Origin: a virus
IMG/VR virus record: IMGVR_UViG_3300042560_001347
Span: 1-46,207 of that record
Length of the DNA: 46,207 nucleotides
Reading direction: 5' to 3' (one strand)
Part shown: positions 24,001 to 32,483 of the stretch, piece by piece
Numbering within the stretch: the stretch's first letter is position 1
Layout: every line of letters begins with the position of its first letter
Translations under genes and position numbers: made by a program
Notes under the pieces: generated by a model
Seen by the model: the letters and a program-made list of their open reading frames with translations, nothing else
Databases searched by the model: none
What the model was told of the DNA's origin: nothing

Positions 24001-27000
24001 GTCACTGCCCTCTTCACGCGCCCCGACTTCCAAGACCTCATCGCGGGGATTCCCGACACCTTTGTCCCCGGCACCCCCGGCTCGAAGTTCCGCAGCGTGT
24101 TGTCGGAAATCTTCCGCATCATCGCGCAGCTCGTCACCGGGCAGAAGGTGCAGAAGGGTGGCATCCTCGACCAGTCGTTCGCATCCACGCTCGCCTTGTT
24201 CGAGACGCCCCAACGGGCTGCTCGTGGACAGGGTGTGGACTACGCCTACGCGGGGGAGTCGGCGGAAGTTCCGCAGTTCATGCGTGACTCGCTCGACACT
24301 GCAAAGGCGATGGCGGCGGCAGGCAAGACGAGCGAAGAGATTCGCGCCGTCACTGGCTGGTTCCCCGGCAAGTATGACGGGAAGATGCGTTGGGAGGTGC
24401 CGGATGATGGGGCGACCATAAATAAGGAATACTTGAAGGAATTTGCCAATGGCGAGCGATCATCTATCACTCTTGGTAGATTTTTAGATCATGCTGCCCT
24501 ATACGAGGCATACCCAGAGGCATTTGATTTAACTGTAGAGTATGATGAACTTCTGAAGAGTGGGGGCGCTTTTCAAGGCGACACTATTTACTTCGGTCCA
24601 AACACAACGCGAGTTGATGGCACTTTGCTGCACGAAGTTCAGCACTGGATTCAGGATAAAGAGGGATTCGCTAAGGGCGGAGACTCTAAAATGGCTTTTG
24701 CTGACCCTAGGATGGGAATTGGCAGCAAGAAGGGACTTGCCGCTGCTAATAAAATCCTGCGAGAAATTCTCAATAACATGAAATCGCCCATGTCAATTGA
24801 GGATTTCGCTAAACGAGCGTGGGACTCAGATGTCATCTCTAATGAGATCATGGAATCTTACGATGACTACAGGAAATCATTTCTCAAGGCGTCTAACGAT
24901 CCAAATAACATACGCCTCGCTCAGCAGACAGCGGGTAAAGAGTGGTATCGCCGCCTAGCAGGCGAGATCGAAGCCCGCGATGTCCAAGCACGGCAGAACT
25001 TCACACCCGAGCAGCGCAAGGCAGTTGCCCCCTACTCCAGCGAGAACATCGCCAAGGAAGACGCCATCGTGATGTTCGGCGGCACGTCGCGCCAGTCCGC
25101 CACCGACACCCCCTCCACCCTCGCCCTGTTCGAGACGCCCCAACGGGCTGCTCGTGGTCAGGGTGTGGACTACGCGATGGCTGAGGATCGCCCCACCCGC
25201 ATCAAGCTGTCACCATCCGAGGCTGAACTCGCTGACTGGCTAGTTGGTGGACCCATGGGGGATACCTCCTCGATGGAAGAGGTGCTGGAACGGGATGTAG
25301 CAGAGTCGGAATTACCCACTGTTGAGAACGGGGAGCTTGTGCTGCCAGTCGAAGACGTGGCGACGGATGCGCTATACCGGGTGTCCGTGCAAATGGAAGA
25401 CATGATTGACGGGTACCGTGACGACGGGGCTACCCCTGCCCAAGTAGCGGCAGCCCGACGCGCTGCTAGGTCGCTCGCCGAAAAGATTCGTGCGACGTTG
25501 CCGAATGCACGTCAATCCGCCACCAACACCCCCTCCACCGCGCAACCCACCTTCACACCAGACGAAGCCCGTGCCATCCTGACCAAGCGGTTCGGGAAGG
25601 CGGTGGCTGACAAGTTTAACATCGAAGTGATGGCTCCTCGCCGCATGGGCAACCGTGAGGTGGAGGTCGATGCCGAGCTTCGCGGTGGCACGATCTCGCT
25701 GAACCTCAAGTTCATGGACAGCGAGGAAATGCTCATCCAGAAAGCCGAGCACGAGATGGCCCATGCCGTGTACACCGACAAGGGTGTGCAGGAAGCATGG
25801 CGCGAGTTGTCCGCCTCCATGCCGCCCGATGTCCGCGCACGCATCACCGAACGCATGGTCGAGGCTGGCTACGACTCCCGTGTTCTCAATGAGGAGGTGC
25901 TCGTGCGCTTCCTCGAAGAGGTCCGGGCCAACACTTCCCCCTCGAAGTGGAAAGCGTTCATGGACGCTGTTATCGACGCTTTCCGCCGCTTCTTCGGCGC
26001 GATGCCCGACGAGCGCACCGCACGCCTCGCCGCTGCCCGCATCATCGCAGCCGGTGAAGCGGCTGTTGCACGCGGGCTTGACCCCGCGAAGCAGGCGTTC
26101 GGGCAGAGCGTCTCCGATTTGCTGGGCAAGATGGATGCCGAGTACATGGCTGCCGTGGAGGCTGGCGACATGGTTAAAGCACAGCGCATGGTGGATGCGG
26201 CGGCGAAGGCGGCAAATTACGATACATCTTTACCATTGGTGCATCACACTTTTCGCGATTTTACCGTGTTCAAGATGGGAGGATATAAGCAGCCATACGG
26301 CGGGGCTGGTTGGAGCGGCAAAGGCGTATGGATGGAGCCTGAAAAACTATACCTTGCCAAAAAAGCAAAAGGCAAGAAGCCGAATATCGCTCACACTCAC
26401 GAGTATGAATCAAAGCTAGCCAAGGAGAAGTATGCGGACACAGAACGCCGCATGAAGACCCTACGCTTGTATGCTAAAATACTCAACCCTGTTGGGATAT
26501 ATGGGGCAAGTGGGACCGATTTTGCACAAGAACAGCGCGACGAGCATGGATTTAGTCGGTCCTTTCCCCTTATCATCACCGACAAGGATTTGGAAATCCT
26601 GAAAGCTAAGCAGAAGGACGCAGCTTTCACTGCTGATGAAAACGGGAATATCGAAGAAGTCATCGTTTTCTCTCCTGAGCAGATCAAGTCCGCCGACCCC
26701 ATCACCCGCGATGACGCTGGCAACGTGATCCCGCTGTCGAAACGCTTCGGCCCATCGCCCGACATCCGATTCTCCGTCGCCGGTCCACGCAAGGTCGCCA
26801 CCCAGCGCACAGGTGTCATCACTGACAAGTATCCCGGCGTCATCAACCTCGAAGTCCCGATCACATGGCCTGAACAGGTCAAGCTGGCGCAGGATGCCAT
26901 CACCAAGTACAAGAAGGCCAGCCAATCGAAGGACAAGGTTCAGGTGCTTGCCGACACTCGTGATGCGATCCTCACTGACAACGACATCCTTCTCAGCACG

Positions 27001-30000
27001 AAGATGGTTGCCCTCGACCTGCTCGCGCAGCAGGGGTCTATCCTCGCCAATCTCGCGCAGGCGGAGAGCGGATCACAGGTCAAGCTCGACGACTTCGCCA
27101 ATATCACAGCAACCGCCAACGGTGTTCTGGAGTCCAACCCTGCCGAGTTCGCTGATTACAGGTTCACGACCGGCGATGAGCTGGCGAAGCGGGCCTCCGA
27201 GGCTGGCCGCATGCTCAACATCATTCAGGCGATTGCCCGGCTGACCCCCGAGGGGTACATTCGCAGCGTGGAGCGCGTGCGCCAGAAGAAGGTGGACGCG
27301 GCGACCGAGCAGCAGTTCGGCACGCAGAACGTGATGGGTGAGATCGAGAAGTTGTGGCGCATGATGCAGGAGGCCGGTGCCACTGACCGTGGTCTCGCTA
27401 TCGCTGCCGCCCTGAAAGCGTTCATGCCCAGCCGGAAGAACGCAGCCCGTCTCATCGACCAACTGTTCCCGCAGGCGGGCATCCGTGACCGGATGACCAA
27501 AGGCGGCGAAGGGCTGGTGCGCGACTTCTTCCAGATGATCGCTGGCCCACGTGATCCGAAAAGTCCGCTGGCCGAGTTCGATGAATCCATTCAGTCGGCT
27601 CTCTCTTCGATGCTTCGCAAGGTGATGGAAGCACGCGGACTCGTCGCCGACAACCAGACCGTCCAAGCCACGGACATCGACAAGCTGGTGCGCTCTGTCA
27701 GCGCCGACCCGCTTCGCTTCGACAAGATCGCCGCAGCCGACGCCGCGATGCAGGATGAGCTTGCCAAGATTGAGGACGCCGAGCGCCGTGCCACGCTGCA
27801 ACAGGCGTGGGAGGAAGCCACCTCGAAGATGTACACCAACGTCGCCAACGAGGCTACGCTTCGCCGTGCTGTGAATGCCGAGTTGAAGGCAGCGGGCGTG
27901 AAGTGGAACGAGATGTTCGACAAGGGGCAGAAGCCCGCCGCGCTCCGCGCCAAGGTGGTCGATGCCGTGATGCAGAAAGTCGGCGCTCTGGTGACAGGGC
28001 AGACTGACCCTACTGCCGAGATCGCCGAACTGGAGAAGCGTTTGCAGGCTGAAACAGATGAGCAGAAACAGAAGCAACTGCGAGAGCAGATCGCCGATGT
28101 CCGGTCACAGGCAAACGCGCTGAAATCCAACCTCGACATGCTACGCTCCGAAGTGGGTGCCGCCTTCAACTTCATCGCGGAGACGAAGCGCGTGCAATGG
28201 CTCGCCTACCGCGCGGGCATCGAAGCCCGCCGCCGCGTTGCCGAGCGCCGGAAGGACATGCTTGCCGCGCTCCGCAATCGTGGTGTGGCTGAGAGCGCAC
28301 TCATGCGTCTCGCTGAGAAGATGGCGGGACCACAGCGCCCCGGTGCCGAGCCGAACCCCGTCTCCACGCTCATCGGCGAGCACCTCAAGGAACCCGTCGA
28401 AGGGTTCACCGACAAGCTCGTCGCCCTCGGCGTGGATCAAGCCACCGCCGATGCCCTCGACGCGATCTCCGGCACCGTGCGTGCCGACCTCGCGAAGCTG
28501 GCGGAGGCCAACGCTGTGAAGCGTCTCACGGACTCCCTCAAGCCGAAGACCAAGGCCGCGAAGTCTGCCATCCCGCGACTCCTTCGAGTGCTGCTGGAAG
28601 CAGGGAAGACTGGAGCATTCGACTCGAAGGCGTTCAACGACGCACTCGGCGAAGCCTTCGACCTGCCACCGATGACCGCTGACCAGCAGAAGGAAATCAG
28701 CCGCCTTGTGTCGGAGATCAACAAGCTGCCGCAGGGTGCCGCTCGCGTGGACAAGCAGCAGGAGCTAATGAACTACATGGCGCTCGTGCAGGGTGTATCG
28801 GTTCGCGACATGCTGCTCTCCATGTGGTATGCCAACATTTTGTCTGGCGTCTCGACGCAGACCATTGGGCTTGCCAGTAACACGGTCAACCTCGCCCTGC
28901 GATCCACGTTCCTCGCGCTCACCAACAACCCCGCTGACTTCGCGAACTACCTTCGAGGGGCACTTGGCGTCGGCAAGGATGCCGGTATTCAGGAGGTGAA
29001 GGCTGCCCTCGGCTCGTTCACGAAGCTCATCAAAGGGCAGCCCGAGCAAGTGCGTGCGCAGTTCAAGGTCGGACGTCTCGACTCCCCTGAGATCGCCAAC
29101 GCCCTCGAAGTGCTGTTCCGCAAAGGACCGACGACCATCCCGGAGTGGATCGCCTATATCGGCTCCGCAGGAACACGGCTGCGTGCGGTGTTCCGCATTA
29201 TGTCGGCCATCGACGCATTCTACTGGAATAGCGCCCGCGAAGGTATGTACCACCTCGCCGCCTCCCGCACCGTCCGCAAGATGGCGAAGGAGAAGAGCAT
29301 GACGACAGAGGAGTCCAACGCTGAGTTCATCCGCCAACTGGGCGGCGGGCCGGAGGCATACGAGCAAGCGTTGAAGGACGCCGAAGCCGCTCTCAAGAAA
29401 GCAGGCCAGCCTGCCGACATGTTCACGATGGACCGCATGGCGCGTGAAGCGATTGACAAGGTCCGCATGAAGCTGAACCCGGAAGCCGTGCAAGCGGCGA
29501 ACCGCTGGGCGGATCGCATCGTCTTTCAAAACGAGCCGGAGGGCATCGGCAAGATTATCAGCGCACTTATCCGCGCCATTCAGGGAGTCAACATCGCAGG
29601 GTTCCCGCTCGGCACGATGCTGGTCCCCTTCAACAAGATCGTCTCGGGCCTCTTCGAGCAGTCCCTTGATTACACAGGCATTGGGATCGTTCGCGGCATC
29701 CTCGGCATGCACATCTCCGACGCCCGTATCGACTGGAGCCGCAAAGGTATGCCCGGCATCTCCCCCGCCGACAAGGCGACGGTGTTCGACGATGTCGAGC
29801 GTTGGGAGCGTGCGATGGCCGGTTTCCTCGGCCTCACCATGTCCGCCGCTGCCTACATCGCGGCCAAGGCAAACATGGACGACGATGACGATGAAGTCCC
29901 GTTCATGCTTTACGCCTTCGGTCCCACGGACAAGAACAAGCGAGAGCAGATGCCCGAAGGCTGGGTGCCGTTTTCCATCAAGATCGGAGACACCTACTAC

Positions 30001-30804
30001 CGCTACGCTGAGTGGCCTCTCGGGATGGTGCTCGCTGGTTTCGCCTCAGCCTTGGACGCCGAGCGTTATGGCAACATGAAAGAGAAGGACACGCTGGACC
30101 GCATTGGCTACTCTGCCATGCTCGGCCTCAAGGGCTTTATGACGCAGGGCGTTCTCTCCAACGTGGACACGGCCATCGACGTGCTCATGTTCAAGGCCAC
30201 CGGGAAGAAGTACACCGACATCCCGGTCAACGCAGCCAAGGGTCTGATTCCCGCGCAAGGTGCCCTTCGAGATGTGAGTTCGCTGTTCGACAATACCAAG
30301 GTCAGCAACGACAGCATCGCGGCTGCTTTGATGAAGGACTTGCCCGTCGTCAAATCGTTGGGCACCAAGCCTGAGCTGAACATGTTCGGAGAGCCAACGC
30401 TCATGGAAGGCGAGGCCGTCCTGCGCCGGTTCCTGACACAGCGCCGTCCGCACGCCGAAGCCGACTACCTCACCCGCAACAAGCTATACATCCCCGGCAT
30501 GGACGAGACCGTGACCATCGGGCAATATCTGCCGCCGACAGAGCGCGACCGCTTCAAGCGTCGGGCGATGCAGATGCAGGCCATGGAGAACGGCGTGTTC
30601 ACGGCAGAGCAGAATTACGACTTCCGCAAACGTGCTGGCGAGCTGACGAAAGCAGCGGTGCAGCGCATTATGAAGCAGGCTCCAGCCGTCCGCACCGAGG
30701 AGCAACGGAAAGCCGTGCAGAACCTTATCGACAAGCAAGTTGGCCTTGCCCGACGCCGGGCGATGGTTGAAGCTGTTCCCTATCAACCCCCACCCGCACA
30801 ATGA
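21049..30804 (+). CDS. Giant polyvalent internal virion protein
   Basis: The product is 3251 residues. It starts with a 60-residue helical region, then Ala/Gly-rich hydrophobic segments (about 60-300), then Pro/Ala linkers. Motifs in order: an SH3-like stretch near 762; HEVLH at 928-932; an LPD23-like module with TGWFPG and HEVQH (1195-1199); HEMAH at 1568-1572; an ADP-ribosyltransferase-like module opening LPLVHHTF (His1732/1733) and closing with VIVFSPEQIKSADPITR; then over 1300 residues of coiled-coil and a C-terminal hydrophobic, Asp-rich region. This matches the polyvalent proteins of phages and conjugative elements, whose domains are delivered with the DNA to disarm host defences. Two modules are AT-rich, and 62-bp direct repeats flank the first. 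No frameshift. Confidence 0.85.
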   Translation: MPNWYDITRDEEYQSLSPQAKADLKQQFFQRSFAADDEYKGLSDSGKQAVFQSFMQQPDDTGQNIVTSTLGSAARGFGEVVPGAIEGVGALTGIEEIRGAGQAVRGGLEYLAPTNPIYEEGNIAKVAGVGGQIGSLVATAGVGGIASKALSGAKIAAGATAAEQAALAAQAVGRGAKAASYLSSGLQGAAGGANEAERYGLEGPEAYLRILAGAATELGSEALPFGTLTETAAARRLLGEALPNAPGIRRSAVTEGAEEVAAQVGGNLSTQLLAPLGTETPDLLEGAGEAAALGAVGGGMFGALNRLTTPRTPTVATPPPVQPVQDVAANVAAADEGRPDLAATPNVGTPVTLDGQNFTVTIPPGSGVSPDAVAGFYDDPDTLRALHDRGDIRLEQVITPTETVDTTDLNNNVAASAPFAPQVAKTMQEIAVEDSLPQLAGDVAAVKPDPFPTQSEQWLRDRWQRLDDTRMRLIENGMLGQAAAIEDEQKRVERSLLSRSSQPAVTPAQETPVTPAESDGGSLGQMTPAAGGSSPDVTADMVPQQEPVSSAEIAPAADPFAAAGEPVAEDVFQPASGQPDLGAGAATTPRGAIESPTAPLAGKPVKPDRPKKETRRPPKTVEAAEAAIAEQAAAAEFVGDIRAEGQEARTRQKKAAFITEFAEGRREPAFLQQLLSGGWDKALDDVQRGLVTADRAEKLAKDAEGRGLIDAFTARRFSQQPAPIEAKPKKASRPKVAQPAAVVEPAEKPSPGPLRPKFVAGETVSFKINGQTVIGTIQRVSGGGNATVAYNWNGKKDQEIVLRTSEIQRPVLAVAEEPNYKYTQEQNARKAARFGLPTQPGVTVNAGGTIKTALERIASDPAMPQMLRAVARALQKQNYDGVDLRIEADGRLNYAGKYDRMDDGRALISLNLRAVSRGQVDAIGVFLHEVLHHVTLGKIEEPQGEIETQAVEALDTLRKRIKAYAGMQQQATEFSYELGSTGEFVTALFTRPDFQDLIAGIPDTFVPGTPGSKFRSVLSEIFRIIAQLVTGQKVQKGGILDQSFASTLALFETPQRAARGQGVDYAYAGESAEVPQFMRDSLDTAKAMAAAGKTSEEIRAVTGWFPGKYDGKMRWEVPDDGATINKEYLKEFANGERSSITLGRFLDHAALYEAYPEAFDLTVEYDELLKSGGAFQGDTIYFGPNTTRVDGTLLHEVQHWIQDKEGFAKGGDSKMAFADPRMGIGSKKGLAAANKILREILNNMKSPMSIEDFAKRAWDSDVISNEIMESYDDYRKSFLKASNDPNNIRLAQQTAGKEWYRRLAGEIEARDVQARQNFTPEQRKAVAPYSSENIAKEDAIVMFGGTSRQSATDTPSTLALFETPQRAARGQGVDYAMAEDRPTRIKLSPSEAELADWLVGGPMGDTSSMEEVLERDVAESELPTVENGELVLPVEDVATDALYRVSVQMEDMIDGYRDDGATPAQVAAARRAARSLAEKIRATLPNARQSATNTPSTAQPTFTPDEARAILTKRFGKAVADKFNIEVMAPRRMGNREVEVDAELRGGTISLNLKFMDSEEMLIQKAEHEMAHAVYTDKGVQEAWRELSASMPPDVRARITERMVEAGYDSRVLNEEVLVRFLEEVRANTSPSKWKAFMDAVIDAFRRFFGAMPDERTARLAAARIIAAGEAAVARGLDPAKQAFGQSVSDLLGKMDAEYMAAVEAGDMVKAQRMVDAAAKAANYDTSLPLVHHTFRDFTVFKMGGYKQPYGGAGWSGKGVWMEPEKLYLAKKAKGKKPNIAHTHEYESKLAKEKYADTERRMKTLRLYAKILNPVGIYGASGTDFAQEQRDEHGFSRSFPLIITDKDLEILKAKQKDAAFTADENGNIEEVIVFSPEQIKSADPITRDDAGNVIPLSKRFGPSPDIRFSVAGPRKVATQRTGVITDKYPGVINLEVPITWPEQVKLAQDAITKYKKASQSKDKVQVLADTRDAILTDNDILLSTKMVALDLLAQQGSILANLAQAESGSQVKLDDFANITATANGVLESNPAEFADYRFTTGDELAKRASEAGRMLNIIQAIARLTPEGYIRSVERVRQKKVDAATEQQFGTQNVMGEIEKLWRMMQEAGATDRGLAIAAALKAFMPSRKNAARLIDQLFPQAGIRDRMTKGGEGLVRDFFQMIAGPRDPKSPLAEFDESIQSALSSMLRKVMEARGLVADNQTVQATDIDKLVRSVSADPLRFDKIAAADAAMQDELAKIEDAERRATLQQAWEEATSKMYTNVANEATLRRAVNAELKAAGVKWNEMFDKGQKPAALRAKVVDAVMQKVGALVTGQTDPTAEIAELEKRLQAETDEQKQKQLREQIADVRSQANALKSNLDMLRSEVGAAFNFIAETKRVQWLAYRAGIEARRRVAERRKDMLAALRNRGVAESALMRLAEKMAGPQRPGAEPNPVSTLIGEHLKEPVEGFTDKLVALGVDQATADALDAISGTVRADLAKLAEANAVKRLTDSLKPKTKAAKSAIPRLLRVLLEAGKTGAFDSKAFNDALGEAFDLPPMTADQQKEISRLVSEINKLPQGAARVDKQQELMNYMALVQGVSVRDMLLSMWYANILSGVSTQTIGLASNTVNLALRSTFLALTNNPADFANYLRGALGVGKDAGIQEVKAALGSFTKLIKGQPEQVRAQFKVGRLDSPEIANALEVLFRKGPTTIPEWIAYIGSAGTRLRAVFRIMSAIDAFYWNSAREGMYHLAASRTVRKMAKEKSMTTEESNAEFIRQLGGGPEAYEQALKDAEAALKKAGQPADMFTMDRMAREAIDKVRMKLNPEAVQAANRWADRIVFQNEPEGIGKIISALIRAIQGVNIAGFPLGTMLVPFNKIVSGLFEQSLDYTGIGIVRGILGMHISDARIDWSRKGMPGISPADKATVFDDVERWERAMAGFLGLTMSAAAYIAAKANMDDDDDEVPFMLYAFGPTDKNKREQMPEGWVPFSIKIGDTYYRYAEWPLGMVLAGFASALDAERYGNMKEKDTLDRIGYSAMLGLKGFMTQGVLSNVDTAIDVLMFKATGKKYTDIPVNAAKGLIPAQGALRDVSSLFDNTKVSNDSIAAALMKDLPVVKSLGTKPELNMFGEPTLMEGEAVLRRFLTQRRPHAEADYLTRNKLYIPGMDETVTIGQYLPPTERDRFKRRAMQMQAMENGVFTAEQNYDFRKRAGELTKAAVQRIMKQAPAVRTEEQRKAVQNLIDKQVGLARRRAMVEAVPYQPPPAQ
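24184..25175 (+). repeat. 62-bp direct repeats bracketing an AT-rich module
   Basis: Copy 1 is 24184-24245 and copy 2 is 25114-25175; three mismatches in 62 bases. The offset is 930 bases, exactly 310 codons, so the frame is kept. Both encode LALFETPQRAARGQGVDYA. Between them lies a module whose start is about 41% GC by hand count (24421-24540). A shorter related phrase (RQSAT-D/N-TPST) recurs near 25090 and 25510. Confidence 0.9.
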
Positions 30805-31025
30805 CACCTACACCATACTCTGACACTGAAATTCTCGCCCTTACCTTTCGTGACGGCAAGTTTGACCCCGCTCGCGTGCTTGCCCTATACGCCGATCCCG
30901 CCAAATGGAGGCAGGTTGGGGATGGAAAAGACACCCCCTGCCAGTGGTTGTTCACCGGGCCTTTGCTCCCCGGCTACGCGCTTGCACAACGTGCCTTGGA
31001 GGCATCGCCCCCACCCGCACAATGA
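30801..31025 (+). CDS. Hypothetical protein, 74 residues
   Basis: Begins MTPTPYSDTEILALTF and has an aromatic middle (ADPAKWRQV, CQWLFTG). It overlaps the giant gene and the following gene by four bases each. Both the giant protein and this one end in a Pro-Pro-Ala-Gln tail, encoded by a repeated CCCCCACCCGCACAATGAC junction at 30786-30804 and 31007-31025. Confidence 0.55.
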   Translation: MTPTPYSDTEILALTFRDGKFDPARVLALYADPAKWRQVGDGKDTPCQWLFTGPLLPGYALAQRALEASPPPAQ

Positions 31026-31219
31026 CTCACCTCCACAGCATACCCGTAGGAAACGAAGAGCCGGTGCATTTGGCGCGTGAATCCTGCTGGTGCTACCCTG
31101 TTCAGGACACCGAGGAACCCAGCCTGCTCATCCACAACGCCAAGGACTGCCGCGAGAGGTTCGAGAGGCAGGGTGCCGACACCGGAGAGCAATCGTTATG
31201 GGTGCTCGTGAAAGGGTAA
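31022..31219 (+). CDS. Hypothetical Cys/His-containing protein, 65 residues
   Basis: Contains HLARESCWCYPVQD, then IHNAKDCRERFERQG. A short N-terminal CWC and a later His/Cys could bind metal. The pattern of a product description region with HNA-DCRE is familiar from small phage proteins of unknown role. Start chosen by the ATGA overlap. Confidence 0.5.
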   Translation: MTHLHSIPVGNEEPVHLARESCWCYPVQDTEEPSLLIHNAKDCRERFERQGADTGEQSLWVLVKG

Positions 31220-31223
31220 CACT

Positions 31224-31808
31224 ATGAAGCGCCCCGCTAACCCCTCGTCCGTGCCCCGTGGTGGCTGGCGATACGCCGACCCGCTCACTGGCATCCCCCA
31301 CAAGGAAACCGACCTCACGGTGCTGTTGCAGGTGATCCGTAAATCGCGCATCGCCAACGGCCACCCAATCGAAGGAGAGTGGGACCGCGTGGTGCTCGAC
31401 GACATCTGCCGAGAGAACGAGAGCATTGACTGCCGGGGAGAAGGAGACGCGGACACATGGGTGTCTGGTGACGCTCTGCGCCGGTTCGTGAACACGTTGA
31501 TCGAGCAGCATGGCAGGGAGATGGTAAGCGAGGAAGAGCACCGTCGTAGGGCCGACATCTGCCTGACCTGCCCCAAGATCGGGCCAACGTCATGCGTGCC
31601 CCCGTGCGGTTGGCTTACCGCGAAGCTGACTGACCTGCTGGCCGGGAAGAGGCTCCACCGCGCTTCCGAGCTGCACAAGCGATCCTGCACCGTGTGCAAG
31701 TGCAACCTCGACTCCAAGACATACTACTCCCTCGATGCCCTACGAGCGGTTGACGCCAAGCTGGGCGTCGATGCTGGGGAGTACTGGAGCGGGTGTTGGA
31801 TGCGCTAA
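31224..31808 (+). CDS. Cysteine-rich zinc-binding protein, 194 residues
   Basis: The C-terminal half carries many cysteines: CLTCPK, then CVPPCGW, then SCTVCKCNLDSK, and a last one near the end. Two treble-clef or rubredoxin-like metal sites are likely. The N-terminal half is an alpha-helical domain without known motif. Its TAA stop shares bases with the TAG stop of the convergent gene (31805-31808), so there is no room for a terminator between the two transcription units. Confidence 0.6.
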   Translation: MKRPANPSSVPRGGWRYADPLTGIPHKETDLTVLLQVIRKSRIANGHPIEGEWDRVVLDDICRENESIDCRGEGDADTWVSGDALRRFVNTLIEQHGREMVSEEEHRRRADICLTCPKIGPTSCVPPCGWLTAKLTDLLAGKRLHRASELHKRSCTVCKCNLDSKTYYSLDALRAVDAKLGVDAGEYWSGCWMR

Positions 31809-32122
31809 AGGAGCGACAGCATATACCGCAGCGCAGGCTCTCGATTCTCATCATCTGTGAAGAGAATAGCTGTGCTGAGGGTGTCGTGCGCTAGCTCCCA
31901 CAGTACTCCGCGTGCCTCAAAGGGGACGTGCCACTCGTACTCCCCGATCCACACTTGCAGCGTCTTTGGCTCCTGCTTAAAGGCGTCAAGCGCCTGAACA
32001 TGCACCGGCCCACGCCTAATCCAGCAGCTTTCGTCCTGAAAGCGTCGGACGAAATGCCACTCTTCTACGAGGCGTAGTGATTTAATCAGCTTTTTAAATA
32101 TCTCAGTGTCTAGCTTTGTCAT
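31805..32122 (-). CDS. Hypothetical protein, paralogue of the one at 32840
   Basis: The product is 105 residues. It aligns by eye with the 97-residue protein encoded at 32840-33133: a W-hydrophobic start, an R/K-R segment, then WI..G.V.V.A, then a hydrophobic strand, then an E....L.E.AH motif. Both are probably small alpha/beta proteins of the same unknown family. I prefer ATG 32122; a TTG at 32155 would extend it into the upstream gene. It is the last gene of the long minus-strand block. Confidence 0.55.
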   Translation of the reverse strand: MTKLDTEIFKKLIKSLRLVEEWHFVRRFQDESCWIRRGPVHVQALDAFKQEPKTLQVWIGEYEWHVPFEARGVLWELAHDTLSTAILFTDDENREPALRYMLSLL

Positions 32123-32144
32123 AATCGGGTCTGGTTGGGGTGGG

Positions 32145-32441
32145 TTACTCGGCAATAGGTACTTGGATGAGGGGGCGCAGGATGTCGTTCAACGGGCGGA
32201 GAGTGCCGTGCTTGTTGTACAGCCGGGCTGGCAGTTCGTCGGCGACCCATTTCTTGTACGCTTCCGTCATCTGCTCTTTGATTAGCGTAGGAGGTAGGCT
32301 TCCAAGAACATCATCGAGGAGATTAGCGAAGTCGGTTTTCCCGACCCCTTCATCCGCTTGAATCGACGATGCGGGGAACGGCTGCCCCTCAAAATGGGTG
32401 GCGACCATCGGGTGACTAGGTGGGGTGGGCTCGTTTTGCAT
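32145..32441 (-). CDS. Hypothetical protein, 98 residues
   Basis: Proline-rich start, then a helical region (FANLLDDVLGSLPPTLIKEQ) and EAYKKWVADELPARL. No known motif. ATG 32441 is preceded by a 13-base tandem repeat. Confidence 0.5.
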   Translation of the reverse strand: MQNEPTPPSHPMVATHFEGQPFPASSIQADEGVGKTDFANLLDDVLGSLPPTLIKEQMTEAYKKWVADELPARLYNKHGTLRPLNDILRPLIQVPIAE

Positions 32442-32442
32442 A

Positions 32443-32475
32443 GGTGTGGCTTTAGGGTGTGGCTTTAGGGTGTGG
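32443..32475. repeat. 13-base tandem repeat upstream of a start codon
   Basis: GGTGTGGCTTTAG occurs at 32443-32455 and 32456-32468, followed by a partial third copy. It fills most of the 42-base gap before the minus-strand ATG at 32441. It could be a slippage product or a binding site for a translation or transcription factor. Confidence 0.75.
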
Positions 32476-32483
32476 AGTGAGGG

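Noticed and set aside
21049-30804. N4-like virion RNA polymerase as identity of the giant protein
   Set aside because: The size is similar, but no polymerase motifs are recognisable and the domain signatures are those of polyvalent proteins.
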